In this document: piece by piece, positions 10,922 to 23,990 of the stretch | How positions within the stretch are numbered: position 1 is the stretch's first letter | Layout: the number at the start of each line of letters is the position of its first letter | Assembly (NCBI GenBank): GCA_029891385.1 | Contig: CM057224.1 | Span: forward strand, 36,833,005 to 36,897,004 | Reading direction: 5' to 3' | Length of the DNA: 64,000 nt | Origin: Erythroxylum novogranatense | Taxonomy: Eukaryota; Streptophyta; Magnoliopsida; Malpighiales; Erythroxylaceae | Position numbers and translations under genes: made by a program | Notes under the pieces: model-generated | Seen by the model: only the letters and a program-made list of their open reading frames with translations | Told to the model about the DNA's origin: nothing | Database searches by the model: none

Positions 10922-13610
10922 ATGGAAGGAAGTTCAAGTATTCCTGACCAAACTACTTTAAGAAGATACAGTGATCCAATTTGGGCCCATGCTGTATTGG
11001 TTCCCATTATGAAGAACCATACTATTTGCTTATTTTGTAACAAACATGTGAAAAGTGAAGGAATAACCTGAATAAATAAGCATCTAGCTAGGGTTAAAGT
11101 AGATGTTAAACCATACAAAAAAGTAAGTTATGATGTGAAATGACAGATGAAAACTTTGCTTGAAGAATATCAGCATGAGAAAGATAGAAGGGAAATGTTG
11201 TATTTTGAAATTGGTCATGGAACTTCATTCGCTGGTTTTCGTAATGATTGTGGAAATGTTGAAGGTGGTAATGATAGTAGTAGTGTTTCATCATAGGCCC
11301 AGCAAGGAGATGATGTTATAACTGCACCTGATGTTAAGAAAAGAAGCAGGCAAGTGACTAGTTTTTTTACACCATGAACAACTCTTGGAGTCCAACCTTT
11401 AATTCGTAGTGCAATGCAATCAAGAGAAACGACTTATAATATCGATATGGTAGTAGCTAGCAAAGTTATAAATCTCGATCTTTGGCCTTGCATCGGATTG
11501 AGTTCTAAAATAAAAGCTCAGATTTGGATCGATCAAGACGCACTGCTTCGTAATTTTAAATTTATAAAATAGTTTCTAAAATTTTAAAATTTACAAAATA
11601 GTCCATTAATATATCAGATCTTTGTATCAGATACTTTACTAGTTTATTATTTACATCAATCATGTTTTCAAACATCTTAATAATAAATAATAATGACAAC
11701 AAATATTTCAAAATAACAATAATTTTAAATTTCCATATTTGTTGATTTAAAAGGGTTTTCATTATATTCTAATTTTGTGACTTAAATTGCAATTTTTTAA
11801 TTATTAATTTTACATTTATGTTTAAATGTTGATTATCAACTTTCAATTTTAATAATAAAGTACTCAACATTGTTAAGTCGTGAATAATACATACATATCA
11901 CCACCACATCATCCTATTTTATAATTCCATTTCCAAATCCAATTCCAATTTTCATATCGGAAATGACAAAATCACAAAACCCAAATCAATAGCTCACGGT
12001 TTCAACTTCAACAATTCCATAGTCCATTTCAAAATCAAACCAATTCACAAATTCACATACACACAAATTCAATACTGTGAGTAATTCCATTCCAAAATTA
12101 AACCAATTCACATACATGCAAATCCAATACCGTGAGATGAACAGGAAATTCATCATCCACAGAAAACATCCAACTCCCAAATTCATCATCCAACAATGAC
12201 AAAATCCAATTCCAATTCCAATCCAAGTTCCAACACAATAAAATTTGTAATTAACTAGCAATAATTTGAAAATAAAAAACAACACACCAAAAAACAAATT
12301 GAAATCGTCGGATCTTCGGGTTGTTCACAGGTCAGATGCGTCGAGGGTGCGATGGTGCGGTGTACCGGTGTGCCAGAGCTGCGATGGCAACGACCTATTA
12401 CGGTGGTGCAGCGGTGCGATGGGTCTTCGAGGGACGCCAAACACAAATCGAGATTGGACTCCAAGGAAGATGAGGGAAGGAGGAGAGAGTGAGACAGACA
12501 CCGGGAAGGGTTGGAGGGGACAACCGGAGAAGACAGGATGAGAGGCGAGAGACGGTGGCAAGAGTGAGAGAGAGGCGAGAGTCGAGAGAGTGAGAGTGAG
12601 AGTGAGAGGCAGCATTGCAGAGTCAAGGTGGGGGGTTTAGGGTTAAAAAATTTTGAAAATTGCAAATTAATCCTCCAACATTTCCAAACTTACGGTATCA
12701 GTCGGTATTTGTCAATATTTTGGATATCGGTTGGTATCGACCGAAAAATATCGGTATTGGCCGATATTTACGGTTGGTACGAAAGCACCCATATTCGTTC
12801 TGTTTTTCGGCCAGTACGATACGTTCCGATCGGTACCAGCCAGTACGGAACAGATCTCATAATCTTGGTAGCTAGATAGTGGTATGATATAGGTTCATCA
12901 TTCAATATTTCACAGTCTTACTATTATCAACCAACGATGGATGCAATAGTCTCTTACGGTCTGGGGTACAAAGCTCCTTCGATTGATGACTTAGGAGATA
13001 AACTTTTGAGTTGTTCTATTTCTAAATTTAGAAGTTATTTGGCAAAAAAAAGGAGTGAATTAGGCTACGTATGGATGTTCAATTATGCGTAATGGTTGGA
13101 CAAATACGAGACAAGAGTCTATTATTAATTTTTTGTTCATTATACAAATGGCTTCATGTTTTTAAAATATATTGACGCATCTGACCTTATTAGGAATACT
13201 GAGACATTATTTGCGATATTTGATGAAGTTGTGAATGAAGCAGGGTCAGAAAATATTGTTTAATTTATTACTGATAATGATTTCACTTATAAAACAGCAG
13301 GAAAGAGGCTACAAAATATGTATAATTCTTTTTTTGAACTCCTTATGCTGCATATTATATTGACCTAATGCTAAAGAATATAACAGATCTTAGGTATTTT
13401 CCTGTTATTGATGAGACTATGCAGAAAGTAAAAAAGGTGACCAAGTTTATCTATAATCGTGCATGAGTTTTGAATTTGATGAGAAATGAATTTACCAATG
13501 ATAGGAATTTGTTCCGTTTTGGTGTGACAAGATTTGCAATAAATTTCTTATCACTTTAATTTTTTTATTCGATGAAGAAAAATTTAAGACAAGTGTTTAC
13601 AAGTGATATT
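10922..13610 (+). pseudogene. hAT-like transposase (BED finger plus DUF659), broken and interrupted
   Basis: The first part (10922-11460) starts MEGSSSIPDQTTLRRYSDP and contains a BED-type finger (CLFC, then a HLA motif). The second part (12876-13610) continues with SYYYQPTMDAIVSYGLGYKAPS and the DUF659 signature MFLKYIDASDLIRNTETLF, then ITDN and a YIDLMLKNI-like block. Between them sits a 1.4-kb insertion. Stops are frequent: TGA after SEGIT, TGA after YDVK, TAG after VSS and TGA after FFTP in the first part, with more in the second. Most are reachable by C-to-T changes from CGA, CAG or TGG. No hAT dimerisation block was recognised downstream. Confidence 0.82.
11461..12867 (-). mobile_element. 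Nested non-autonomous hAT-like element, 1.4 kb, reversed
   Basis: It is inserted inside the transposase of the outer element with an 8-bp duplication GTAGCTAG at 11453-11460 and 12868-12875. Its ends are imperfect inverted repeats: CAAAGTTATAAATCTCG on the left and CAAGATTATGAGATCTG from the right end. Its 11461-11610 region matches the outer element's right end in reverse, and its 12680-12867 region matches the outer left end in reverse. It has a CT-rich leader-like part but no transposase domain, so it looks like an internally deleted relative. Confidence 0.8.
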
Positions 13611-14137
13611 TATTATTATTAATATTATTTGATATTTTGAACTTTTGATGTAATTATCATTTATTATATGATGAAATTATAATATTTTAAATACTTTGTA
13701 TTATTCATAATTTTATATTTGTATGATGATAATTGTTTTTTACATTTATTGTGATTATTATTTATATGTGAAATATTTGAAAATTATTGTTATTTCATAT
13801 TAATTGTGATTATTATTTATTATTATGATTTTTGGAAACAAGGTTAGTATAAACTTATAAAATATACAGTACAATTGTACAATATAATAATGGACTATTT
13901 TGCAATTTCTAAACAAACTCATGAATTTTTCATAAATTTAAAAATTATTTGAAAGGATATCCGACTTATAAGTACAATTGTACAATATGACAATGAACTA
14001 TTTTTGTAATTTCTAAAAAAACTCAAAGACTATTTTATAAATTTAAAAAATTATTCGAAAGGGTATCTTATATCGATCGATACCAAGATAAGATCGTATC
14101 GTAACTCAATCGATACCAAGTTCTAGATTTATATTCG

Positions 14138-16560
14138 TAACACTACTTTAGACCCGACGTGTTAGTGAAATTTTACTAAATGTTATTGTTATTATTGTAG
14201 TATTAAAATTCGAACTTTTCAAATAAGATTTTATATATAGAGACTAAAAAGTCGGATGCAGTAATGTTCTTTTATAATTAAAAATAATTTGAAGAGTTTA
14301 AGATTAAAATCACTTATTTTAATATAAAGTTAAATCGGTTGAATGGTAACTCAACAATTTCCTTTTTATTGTTTTTCCAATTAAAGTAGAGAAAGTGAGA
14401 TTCAACCAACTAGTATAACCTCAACTAATAATATTATCACTCTTTTCATAATAGACTTCACACCAACATTAAAGTCCAATTTAAGCAATTTCTGATACGA
14501 GTAAATGGTTCTCCGGCTACACATTTGTCACATTTTCTTGGATGGTTGCAAGAGGTTACATAAGCGAAGTAATTGTCAACTTTTGAGTAACACCCCGAAA
14601 TATTTTAGGATGTTTCTTAAATGTAGAATTGTATGTGTGTGGTTTCTAAGGTGCGTTTTGTAGTAATAATTGTAATCTTTTTTTTAAAATTATATTAGTG
14701 CTAGAAATAAGATGAGATGTATGTTAAGGAGAAAATTGATTGGGATTTTAATTGTTAATTTATATATATATATTTTTAATTAAAATAAAACATTTTAAAA
14801 ATATGAACAAATTTTAGAAAATATCAATAGTAAATGAAACAATGTCAACGTAATTAGCTGTTTTGTTAGTTAAACTTATGACATTATAGTCACAAATGAA
14901 TAACTTTATGGTCATAAAAGAACAATTTTACGGTTACTCATGACTCTCCAATAATGAATGTATCGTCATCTCTAATTATAAATACTGAGAAAACACTACT
15001 ATCAATTTTTGGAATATCAAGTTTTTTAAAATTAAAAGCCAATATACATATTTTAATGATATAATGATTAAAAAATGGTGACTGATAAAGTATAATTGAA
15101 ATTTATTATTTTAATTGAAAAGTAAATAACATCATAAAACCAATAATAATCTAATTAAAATTTGACACCAATCGGTAATGTTATTGAAATATAATTTTTT
15201 AAAAGTAAGAAAATATTTATTTTGAATACTGAAATTTAATGATTAAAGCTTGTTAGTATTAAAACTTAAATATCAATTAACTTAGCATTTGTAATATGCT
15301 ATTTAAAAACAATTCTAATAGCGCAAATAAATGAAAATTGAATTATATAAATTAAAAGATGCGAAAATTTTGTAAGTTAAGTAACTTTAAATTAAAAATG
15401 TAATTTTAAAATTGTAATTAGACAAATTATGGACCGAGGGTTCCTACCGTCTGCCCAATTAGCATTAGAAACTCAAAGAGCCCATGTATCATGCTCTTAC
15501 CTATTGATTGACCCAACCCAAGTTAATAGAACTTCCTCCTGGGCCTATTGAGCTTGGTCAACGTCGTTGAAAAAATCTAAAATAACTTCGGTTAAATACA
15601 TTGAACTTTTCTTTTTATTTCATATTTTAAAATTTTATTATTTAATTATCACACAATTTATTTCAATATATTTCATTCACAGTTCAATGTAAATGATAAA
15701 CTGAAATTTCAATGTTATATTGATTTGAATATAAAAAGATGATAAAATTAATAAAATATAACAAATAGATTTATAATAATTTTGAAACATAAAATTAAAA
15801 TAAAAACTATGTTAATATTATTGAGGGTGTCATTATATTTAATCCCAATTTTTAATAAAATGTTAATTAACAGGTCTCACAATTTTGTAGATTGAAAAGT
15901 TACAGTGTCATAAATAGTAAAGATATTGTTAGTTAAATAAATAAATTACTAATAGAAATTAGAAATAACGTTTTGATATGAAGATTTGAAAATTTGATAT
16001 TTTAATCAAAATTAAGAAAAAGACTACTAGATTAAAAAATTATAAAATTTAAGTACTTTATGATTGATTATCTCTTAATAATAGAATAGTTCAATGTAAT
16101 TTTAAATGTTGCAAGGTTGTAATTAGATTGAATATATGATTATTGAATAATGTAGCAATACATTTTTTACTCTAAATTGTTAATTTTTTTGTCAAATACA
16201 CAAATATTAGAGATTTATCATTCTTTAATAAATAATTATGGACAATAACTATTTTACGATACACCATATTTTATTTATAATATTCAAGATAAATAAAATT
16301 TTAAATTTGCAATGGTCTAGTCAGACCTAGGAAATGAGACAGCCCAAGCTGAGCTTGAACTTGACTCAATCTTGTCATATTTGATATTTTTACAATAAAA
16401 AATAAAAAATAAAGGATTTACAATTTAATAATATAAGAAATTTAAGATTTAAAAATTTAATTAATATTTTTAAAATTTAAAAATTTAATTAATATTAGAT
16501 TATAAAAATTAAAGTTTAATTATAAAAAATGACGGAGAAATCTAGGCCACGTTGGTAGCA
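14138..16560. other. AT-rich intergenic spacer
   Basis: About 2.4 kb with no recognisable gene or repeat structure on either strand. The last few hundred bases before 16688 must include the promoter of the acyl-CoA-binding protein gene. No clear TATA element could be assigned. Confidence 0.5.
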
Positions 16561-16687
16561 CAGGATATGAGTGTGAGCGTCACGGCATCTTCACTACTCA
16601 TACACAAAGCACGATAAATATCGACTTCAACACGCCATTGTTTGTGTAACGTTTCTGAACTGGGACTGCAAATCCGGATTCCGAAGA

Positions 16688-17975
16688 ATGGGTTTGAAGG
16701 TGGGGTCAACTTTCAGTAATTCCTTTTCTTTCCTTTTTGAACATGCGTTAAAAGCAACAGTCATTCCGATCTCAATTTTGTTACACCTTTTTGGTGGCGA
16801 TTTGTCTGTGTTTGGCTTGTTTTCGTTTTGGTCTTTGTTTCTTTTATGATTGAAGTTTCCAGAGACTGGTGCTTATTGGGTTAGATCTGATTATACTCCT
16901 GGGAATCGGTTAAAGTTGTGATTGATGAGTCGGTCCCTTTTTGTTGAAACAAACATTGGTTTCTGATGTGTTTTTTTTTTTGCCGATTGATTTTCTCCAG
17001 TGCTGTCTGGGATTTGTGTTTTAAGCTGCATCTGATCGATCCCAGTTGCCGGTTTTGAATATCAGCTGCTTTTTTCTTTGTTTCTTGTTTGATCTCTATG
17101 TCACTTGTAGGGAGTTATAGTAGTTTTGTCGTGCTTCTAGTAGCAATGCTGACCATGGATGCAGGATGATGCATCTAATCAGCTGTTTCTTGGGTTAAAG
17201 CTAAACATTAAACTGTAATCGCCAGCAGTAAATTAATACGATGCATAGAATTTCTTGAGTCTGAGAATTGGTTTCTTTTTCCTCACAACTTCTTGTTTTG
17301 ATTCAGCCAGGAAAGCTTTGGATTGTATGGATAAGAATTTTCTCTTTTCTGACAATGCCTTTGACTTTTACTTCTATTGGTAATTTGTCTTATAGACCTG
17401 TAAGAACAGCCTTATGGATTTTGATTTGATACGAGTGTGACACTTGCATCTTGCCAGATCTCCGGAAAGCGATCTGCTGAATAAAAGTGGAAGGAAATTG
17501 TAAATAACTTTATTGTGGTGTTATGCAGGAGGATTTTGAGGAACATGCCGAGAAAGCTAAGACCCTGCCAGAAAACACAACAAATGAGAACAAGCTCATA
17601 CTCTATGGGCTGTTTAAGCAAGCCACTGTCGGACCAGTGAACACCTGTTTGTTTCTAACTTCATGTTCTTCTTACCATTCTTGATTGTGAAAACTTATTT
17701 TGAGAAAGCTTATTCTAATTGCTAATATGATTTGTAGCTCGACCTGGGATATTCAACTTGAGGGATAGAGCTAAGTGGGATGCCTGGAAGGCTGTTGAAG
17801 GTAATCATTCTGAGTTTTTTCTTATCAAATATCTTTTTTTTTCCCCCTATTCAATTATGCTTTAGCACTAAGAGCAAGTTTACTTTTTGCAGGGAAATCC
17901 AAGGATGAAGCAATGAACGACTATATTGCTAAGGTTAAACAGTTGCAGGAAGAGGCTGCTGCTGCTGCCAAGTGA
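16688..17975 (+). CDS. ACBP6: Acyl-CoA-binding protein, 10-kDa cytosolic type
   Basis: Four exons: 16688-16699, 17529-17646, 17738-17800 and 17893-17975, all with GT-AG introns, giving 91 residues. The product begins MGLKEDFEEHAEKAKTLPE and contains the full ACB fold. It has the ligand-binding elements ENKLILYGLFKQATVGPVNTS and the conserved block AKWDAWKAVEGKSKDEAM, followed by a short alanine-rich tail. This matches in length and sequence the small soluble plant ACBP (Arabidopsis ACBP6 class). That protein binds medium- and long-chain acyl-CoA esters and some phospholipids and shuttles them through the cytosol. No signal peptide or ankyrin/kelch extension is present. The first coding exon is only 12 nt, so ORF-based prediction misses the start. 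Confidence is high because all three junctions restore frame. Confidence 0.95.
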
Positions 17976-18771
17976 TTATTCAAGCGTTTGTGTTTCCTCT
18001 AGCTGGTTGTGTTTGAAGTAGTTGAGAACAGTTCAACAATTTATCTGCACTGATACATGATCATTTATATTTCTGTCGTCTGTTTCGAGTTATTTGTACT
18101 GTGTATCTGTGATTGAAGCGAGGTTGGTGGGACGATTTCTTGTTAACCGATGCTAGTGTGCAAGCTGATCATTATTTGATCCATCTAGTGTCCTTTGGGT
18201 AACTTCATTGTTCCAAATTTCGCTATCAAATGGAGAAAAAAGTAAAAATGATTTGTTAATTGAATTTAACTTTTTCAGTAGTGATTTTGCACAGTTCCCC
18301 TTGCTTTTCTCCATCAATGCACATTAGTGCAAATTGGATGCAAGCCTTGGTTGAATGGTAGATTCCTTAGAAGAGACAAAAAGTCGTGTTGAAGCCAGTC
18401 AAGAGTTCTGTCACCGACTCAACCCAATACTTTTCCGATTGGTTCACAAGAAACCTATCTTCACCAACAATGAACAACCTCATCAGGATATATGAATTAA
18501 GCATATTAACCAGTGATCTCTCTTCCTCAATTATCATTCAGGATGGTGAGAAAACATGAAGAATCAGATCATGTCTACTATCTCAAGTAAGATGACTAAT
18601 ACAAACTAATCCTACCTTAAGCACCGTAAAATGACAAAAGCATTCATCGCATAGCAAGCCAACTCGTCTATTACTACATCAAGGCTTAGATCAGCATATG
18701 CTTTATTTACAGAAACCAGCAAATAGAGAGTATCGTTAGATCAGGATCTGATACTTGACAATAAGCAGGCT

Positions 18772-21700
18772 CTATTGAACGAAAGGATATCTAGAAATGT
18801 AATACTCCCTTGCACGGGAGGCACCATCTCTAGCCAGAATTCCTTCAAGGTCTCCAATTATTCTTGCCAGCCATATTTCCATGTTTCTCTGGACTTCTTT
18901 TAAGTTGTTTCTAATTGTGTCAAACGATCGTCTCATGGTGATCTTGGCCTGGTTCCCCACCTCATCTCCATGATAACTATTCCCTACTTCAGTTTGCAAT
19001 GCCATCAGTTTCTGTCCAGTTTCAGCTGCGCGTTGCTGAAGTCGAAATGCTTCGAGTAAAAAATCCGTCTGTCTTTGTGTTCGGAACTCTGGACTAAGAG
19101 TTGGTTCGCAGGGATCACTAACTTGCTGTAAAGACAAGGAAACTCTTTAAACAACAATCAGTATAACAGTCTAATGATGTTAATGCTAATAACCACTAGG
19201 TGGGAGCTCATGATCTTTGAATGCATTTGTCTATACGTCAAAAAGAAAAACAATAATCTTCTTTTAGCAATGAAAGTTTTACCCACCATGTAGAAAATCA
19301 AGAGCACTGTTTTTAGCTAATTCCAAAAATTCATTAATGGGGAGGGAAGAAGAGTTCGTGATCTACTTCTCTACCAATCTCTATCATCATCTTGATTTCC
19401 AACCATAAACCACATGGGAACGTAGATCTATTTGGTGAAGGTAGATGGGAATGGGATGACTTCTGAATTTTTAATGCATGATTGATCCATTTTAAAGCAG
19501 GCTACCCATCTGAACCATATGCTACCATGTGGCATTGGCACATCAATGAATAGGAAACTACTTGCATGCCTTCCCTTTCTAAGAAAACTCATGTTCAGAA
19601 AACGACCAAACCATTTCTGGGAAATCACCTTAAGTTTTCAAAAGAATGAGAATCAGTCAAACACAACTAAGCAGCTTGTTTATATTATGGACGAATATAT
19701 CTGAGCTAGATAATTTCTCAAACCATGCATGACAATAGCAGACAATTTACTAAAAGTAAATCATCCACAGCACAAAAGTAAACAGAAGAAGATAATTGCA
19801 CATTTACCATTCTTCTGCACAAATCGTCAATCTTCCCTGCCAGAGTTTGATATCTCTTCGTCTGCTTCCTCATTTGAGATGGAACCTTGACGAAATCAGT
19901 TTTGCCAACTTTTTCCAAATTCAGAAGTTCCTGTTCTAGTAATTTCAGTTTGGAGGAAACTCCTGTTGATTCACCATCTACCTTCCATGGTGATGCTCTT
20001 CTGAATGGGAAAATACATGCCACCCTTCGTTGGTTAATGCTTATTGCATAAATATGGTTCAATAAAGGTACTCTAGAACCAACTGATCTTACCTTGAGAC
20101 GAAATGCTTCATATGGTAGATTGATTCAAGGGATTCATACTGTACATCCTGCAAGAAAAAATGTCTATTAAAAACAGAAAAAAAACCTAAAGTCACATGA
20201 AAAGGACTCTCCAATAATGCACTCTGTAAAATAATATAACAAGTCAAAAGTCGAACCAATTCTTATAACGAGGTGTCAGAAATCAGCATGCAGCAGAACA
20301 TATATGCACATACACGAACAAAAAGCAGACTAATCCATACTCTACAATTTTACAGAGAATTGCATAGAACTGCCTGGAAACAAATTAAGCCACACCTTTC
20401 TTATCTGAATGTCTAAATTTCATCATGAAACAGACAAAATGTCATTTTGCATCGTCAATGAGCCTAAACAGGCTTGGATAGTGAAACGATTTGATTAAAA
20501 AGGGAGAAACCATGCAAAGATAGATGGGCCATATTGTGTTCCACAAACTCATCAAGGAGACAAGTGTCTGACAGGGTTAGTGCAATGGTGTCTTGTCATG
20601 TGCAACAATGGCCATGAACATAAGAAAGGTAGATGACATGTCTCATGCTCAAGGGGAAGTAAAGGAGTTGCTTAACCAGAATCTATAAAGATAATTTGGG
20701 CCAGAGATTAACTGCATGGAGATCTATGGTTGCCTCTAGATTGCATCTCTAATATTGTGATTATTGGCACCCGCTTATGTTGAATAGTCTCCAACTACCA
20801 GTTTCCCTTCCTAGCCAAAATTGATAATTAGTATGAAATCATAACCAAATACCCACAAAAGTATAATACACATCACCTTTATCAGAGCTATTAAGCGAGT
20901 TCAGGCTGTTCTTCAGTAGTTAAAAAATGCCTAGGCTTAGCTATGTCATGTGATCATACATAGTTAAAGGACAACATGCCTGTTATCAAGCTTTCCATGA
21001 TGGAGTTCTATTAAGCCCACTACTATATCATGCCTATGAGTACTCTTAGGGATTCATAAGGACAAAATAATGGCTAGGAGATGGCACTGGAAATGAAATC
21101 TTCTTATCACAATCCCACAGAATATTCTCCATAAAACACTCAAGTATGATAACAATTTCAATTGCATGTTAAGGCAAATGACACCTTCTTAGACTACAAT
21201 AAGATACTCGAAAATTTCCTTTTCTAGTTAGTTTCTTGATTAGGATTTATTTAGCATTTCCTTCCTTTTCCGCTTCAACAAATAGATTTCTTTATTATGC
21301 ATTGAATTGTGCAGTTCTTACCATTATCCTGCAATGATAGTGAAACTACTTCATTACCAACATCACCTATAAATCATGTAAAGGATACCAATTTGTTCAA
21401 TAGCAAAACTGCTCAGCATCAAACTTCGAAGGTTGAATTCTTAAGTCTACTTCGATGGTTTTTGCATAAAAATCCAACTCAACAAGCATTATTCTCTTGA
21501 TACTTGGATGTCAGAGGAAAACAGTAGCTTACTAGAAACATCACAGGAGGTGCTTCTTTTTACAAAGCTTACAAAAGTCCAATACCCCATTCTTTTCCTA
21601 GATGGAAACCCCAAAAACGCTTGTTCATAAACAAAATCTAGATTGACCAAACCATCGAGTCGAGAGAGGAGGAAGATAGAAAAGCGCAAATTACTACTAC

Positions 21701-22526
21701 TGAAAAACACAACAAATGAACTTGACACAACTAAATCTTCAAGTTCACACAAAGCACAGAGATCCACAAACAAAAAGCAAAAAACATACAGAGAAGGATA
21801 GAACTTTACCTGCCAAAGGTTGGCTCTTTCAGCCCAAAACTTAGAAGCAGAAGCCAAGAACTCTCCACCAAAACCTCCATCACTACCCTCCTCCTGCTGA
21901 ACAACATAATGATGCTCATACTGCTGTTGCTGCTGTTGATGGCCATAAATAAATTTCAAGCTATCCTCATTTCCACCATTGAAACACTCACGATTGACAA
22001 ACCCATCATCACCACCGCCACCTGACACCTCCCCTGCATCTTCCTCGTGTTCCTCCCTAAAACCACTTGCACTCCTCGAAATCAACCCAATCATTTCCTC
22101 TCTCACACCAACCTCTCTCTCCAAATCTTGAACTCTAACACGCCACTCCTCTCTCTCTCTCTCGAAGTCCTCAACTTTAACTCTCAACGCCACCACCTCC
22201 TCAGTGGCGGCTTCGATCTGCTCAAGCAACCGCCTTTCCTCCGCCTGCCACGCATTCCGGTGACTGGCAAAGATCTCAACGACTCTGGCATTGGCCTTTG
22301 AGTCCTCTTTTCTTCTCGACTTCATTTGCTTTAGTTGTTCTTCTGCTTGTAGCAGTCTAAAGGCCAATTCTTTGTTCTGGTTCTGGAGTTTTGGCATCAC
22401 TGAGAGTGAGTTTGTGGGCAATAATGCCAAGAACAGAGAGAAGCTTAGGCCTATGTATGTGGGTAAAAGCTCGTTTTCTTTCTCTCTGTCTTCTTCGACC
22501 TTTGTTTGCTCCTCGGTTTCGGCCAT
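18772..22526 (-). CDS. Plant coiled-coil protein of unknown function
   Basis: Four exons on the minus strand: 22526-21810, 20148-20093, 20000-19808 and 19125-18772, joined in frame to 439 residues. I do not recognise a named family. Residues about 45-145 are strongly heptad-like and rich in Glu, Arg and Gln, predicting a long coiled coil. There follows an acidic, Gly-rich and Gln-rich linker (a QQQQQQ run near residue 200). The stretch GEFLASASKFWAERANLWQ ends exon 1. The C-terminal half is basic-helical with conserved-looking segments around WKVDGES, MRKQTKRYQTLAGKIDDLCRRM and RQTDFLLEAFRLQQRAAETGQKL. No transmembrane segment is certain, although residues about 22-40 are hydrophobic. It may be a cytoskeleton- or scaffold-type protein, but that is a guess. 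Confidence 0.8.
20160..21800. other. Intron 1 of the coiled-coil gene
   Basis: The largest intron of the minus-strand coiled-coil gene, about 1.66 kb. It contains no transposon signature that I recognise. Open frames inside it (for example the plus-strand one near 21309-21500) show no domain. Confidence 0.6.
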
Positions 22527-22639
22527 CTACTCGGAAAGTGAGTTCTTCGAGTTAGCTGCAGATTACAGAAGATATGCTTCGCCTTTTGTTATTTCTTTCT
22601 TATTCTTGAACTTTTCGGCTACTGCAATCAATAAATAAT

Positions 22640-23425
22640 AGAAAAGTTATGATGGGATAAAGTACTTTGTTTTAAATTTACCAAATTGGAAAAATATGTT
22701 CATACTCAAGCATACAACAAAGATCTTTTGTGTAGTAATTTAACGAAATCTGGATTGCTCTTAACAACCTCAAGCGTTTAAACTTATAAAAGTGATTGCA
22801 GCCATGATTGAAAGGTTAATGACAAAAAGTCGATCTTTTAGGTACCACTTATGACGCATGTTGAAAACTTTATGCAAAGAAACTATGTTATACAACACAT
22901 GGGATTTTTTTGAGATTTAAGGTTTAATTATTATAACAATAAAAATATTCAGTAAAAATCTCACTTAAAATTTGAAGAAGTTTAATGGTACATATTCTTA
23001 TTTTTAATGAAAAGATTTTATTGAAATGATTTATTTAAAAATTTATCGAAAAATTAATGGTAGGTTATTCTCTCCATCAAAACTATAAGACCGTTATATT
23101 TATCATTAACACTAGAAGGTAAAAAAAGTAATAAGAAGAGAATGAAGAAAGAGTGAACCGTCACATTGCTACGGACAACAGGTGTCACTATTGTGAATAT
23201 GCAGAATTTACCCTTCACATCATTAGGGATTATTCGAGTGTTAGAGCCTTTTAGGACAAATTTCCCCGCGTGATAGTGGATACGTACTTCTATTTACAAG
23301 ATAAGGTGCAGTGGGTAAAATCTAATCTTACGAAGCGATCTTGATTTCGTTTGGTCGGAAACAGGTGACAGAGCCGTCCTGGTGTACGTAACATGGATAG
23401 AACGGGCTCAGGTGGCGGAAAGTTG
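22640..23425. other. Intergenic spacer upstream of the coiled-coil gene
   Basis: Promoter-side spacer of the minus-strand gene. I see no gene here and no repeat that I can name. Confidence 0.45.
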
Positions 23426-23429
23426 TGTG

Positions 23430-23990
23430 CTTCTAAAGGTCTTCCCATGAACAAGCTAGTTGAGTGGACCAAACTACCTTAGAGATTGGGTTAAATTAAA
23501 CACTAGTGAAGTAGTAAAACAAGGTAGTAACATCACTACTACTGGGGGAATACTGCAATACTGGCATGGTCAGTGGTGTGACGGGTTTATACAACACATT
23601 GCCCGTGGAACCTTGCTCATTGCGGAACTCTTGGGAGTCCAATCGACTCTCACTCTAGCCTGGACACTAGGCTATCGATGAATCATTGTTGAAGTGGACT
23701 CTTTCGAAGTTATAAACATTCTGTTTTCATCAAATACAAAACTCTGATGAATAACTTTTGGTGACAGGTATCCGAGGATTATTCCAACAACCCTGAGAGG
23801 TGAAGTTGCAGCATGTTCATCGTGAAGGGACTCAATGTGCAGACCACCTAACCTCAATTGTAACCTTAGTCAGTTCAGAATTGCACATTCTTCAGGAGTC
23901 CTCGATGAAAGTTTTGGATCTAATTCACCAAGACAAGCAAGGCGTGCTGTACTGCCACAATATGCACCAGTTAGCTTGCCATTGATTTTT
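23430..23990 (+). pseudogene. RNase H-like fragment, probably from a LINE retrotransposon
   Basis: In shifting plus-strand frames one can read parts of the plant LINE-type RNase H (RVT_3) domain. These are TLLIAELLGVQSTLTLAWTLGYR, then after a stop IIVEVDSFEVINIL, then in another frame VKLQHVHREGTQCADHLTS, which has the usual VHREGN-CAD ending. At least two stops and frame changes break it. An A-rich stretch follows at about 24008-24041. Only this C-terminal scrap is present; no reverse transcriptase was seen. Confidence 0.6.

Larger units (their letters stand above)
8788..14137 (+). mobile_element. Decayed hAT-like (BED/DUF659) transposon with a nested relative
   Basis: A large degenerate DNA transposon whose boundaries are approximate. 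The right end (about 14040-14137), reverse-complemented, resembles the left end of the nested element starting at 11461. The left end (about 8788-8950, rich in TACTGTATCGGCC and GGTACCAGCTGGTA-type motifs) resembles the right end of the nested element. The two are therefore members of one family in opposite orientation. The order of parts is: left end, CT-rich leader (about 9120-9430), repeat-filled leader or intron (9480-10760), then transposase remnants (10922-11460 and 12876-13610). I found no convincing target duplication for this outer copy. Confidence 0.7.

Noticed and set aside
12255..12665. Overlapping open frames on both strands in the nested element
   Set aside because: They lie in the CT-rich leader and GC-richer part of a non-autonomous transposon, have no domain, and overlap one another in several frames.
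14138..16560. Possible matching CACTA end or further transposon ends in the spacer
   Set aside because: I looked for a TTTTCTTGTAGTG-type partner and found only partial GTAGTA strings without flanking duplication.
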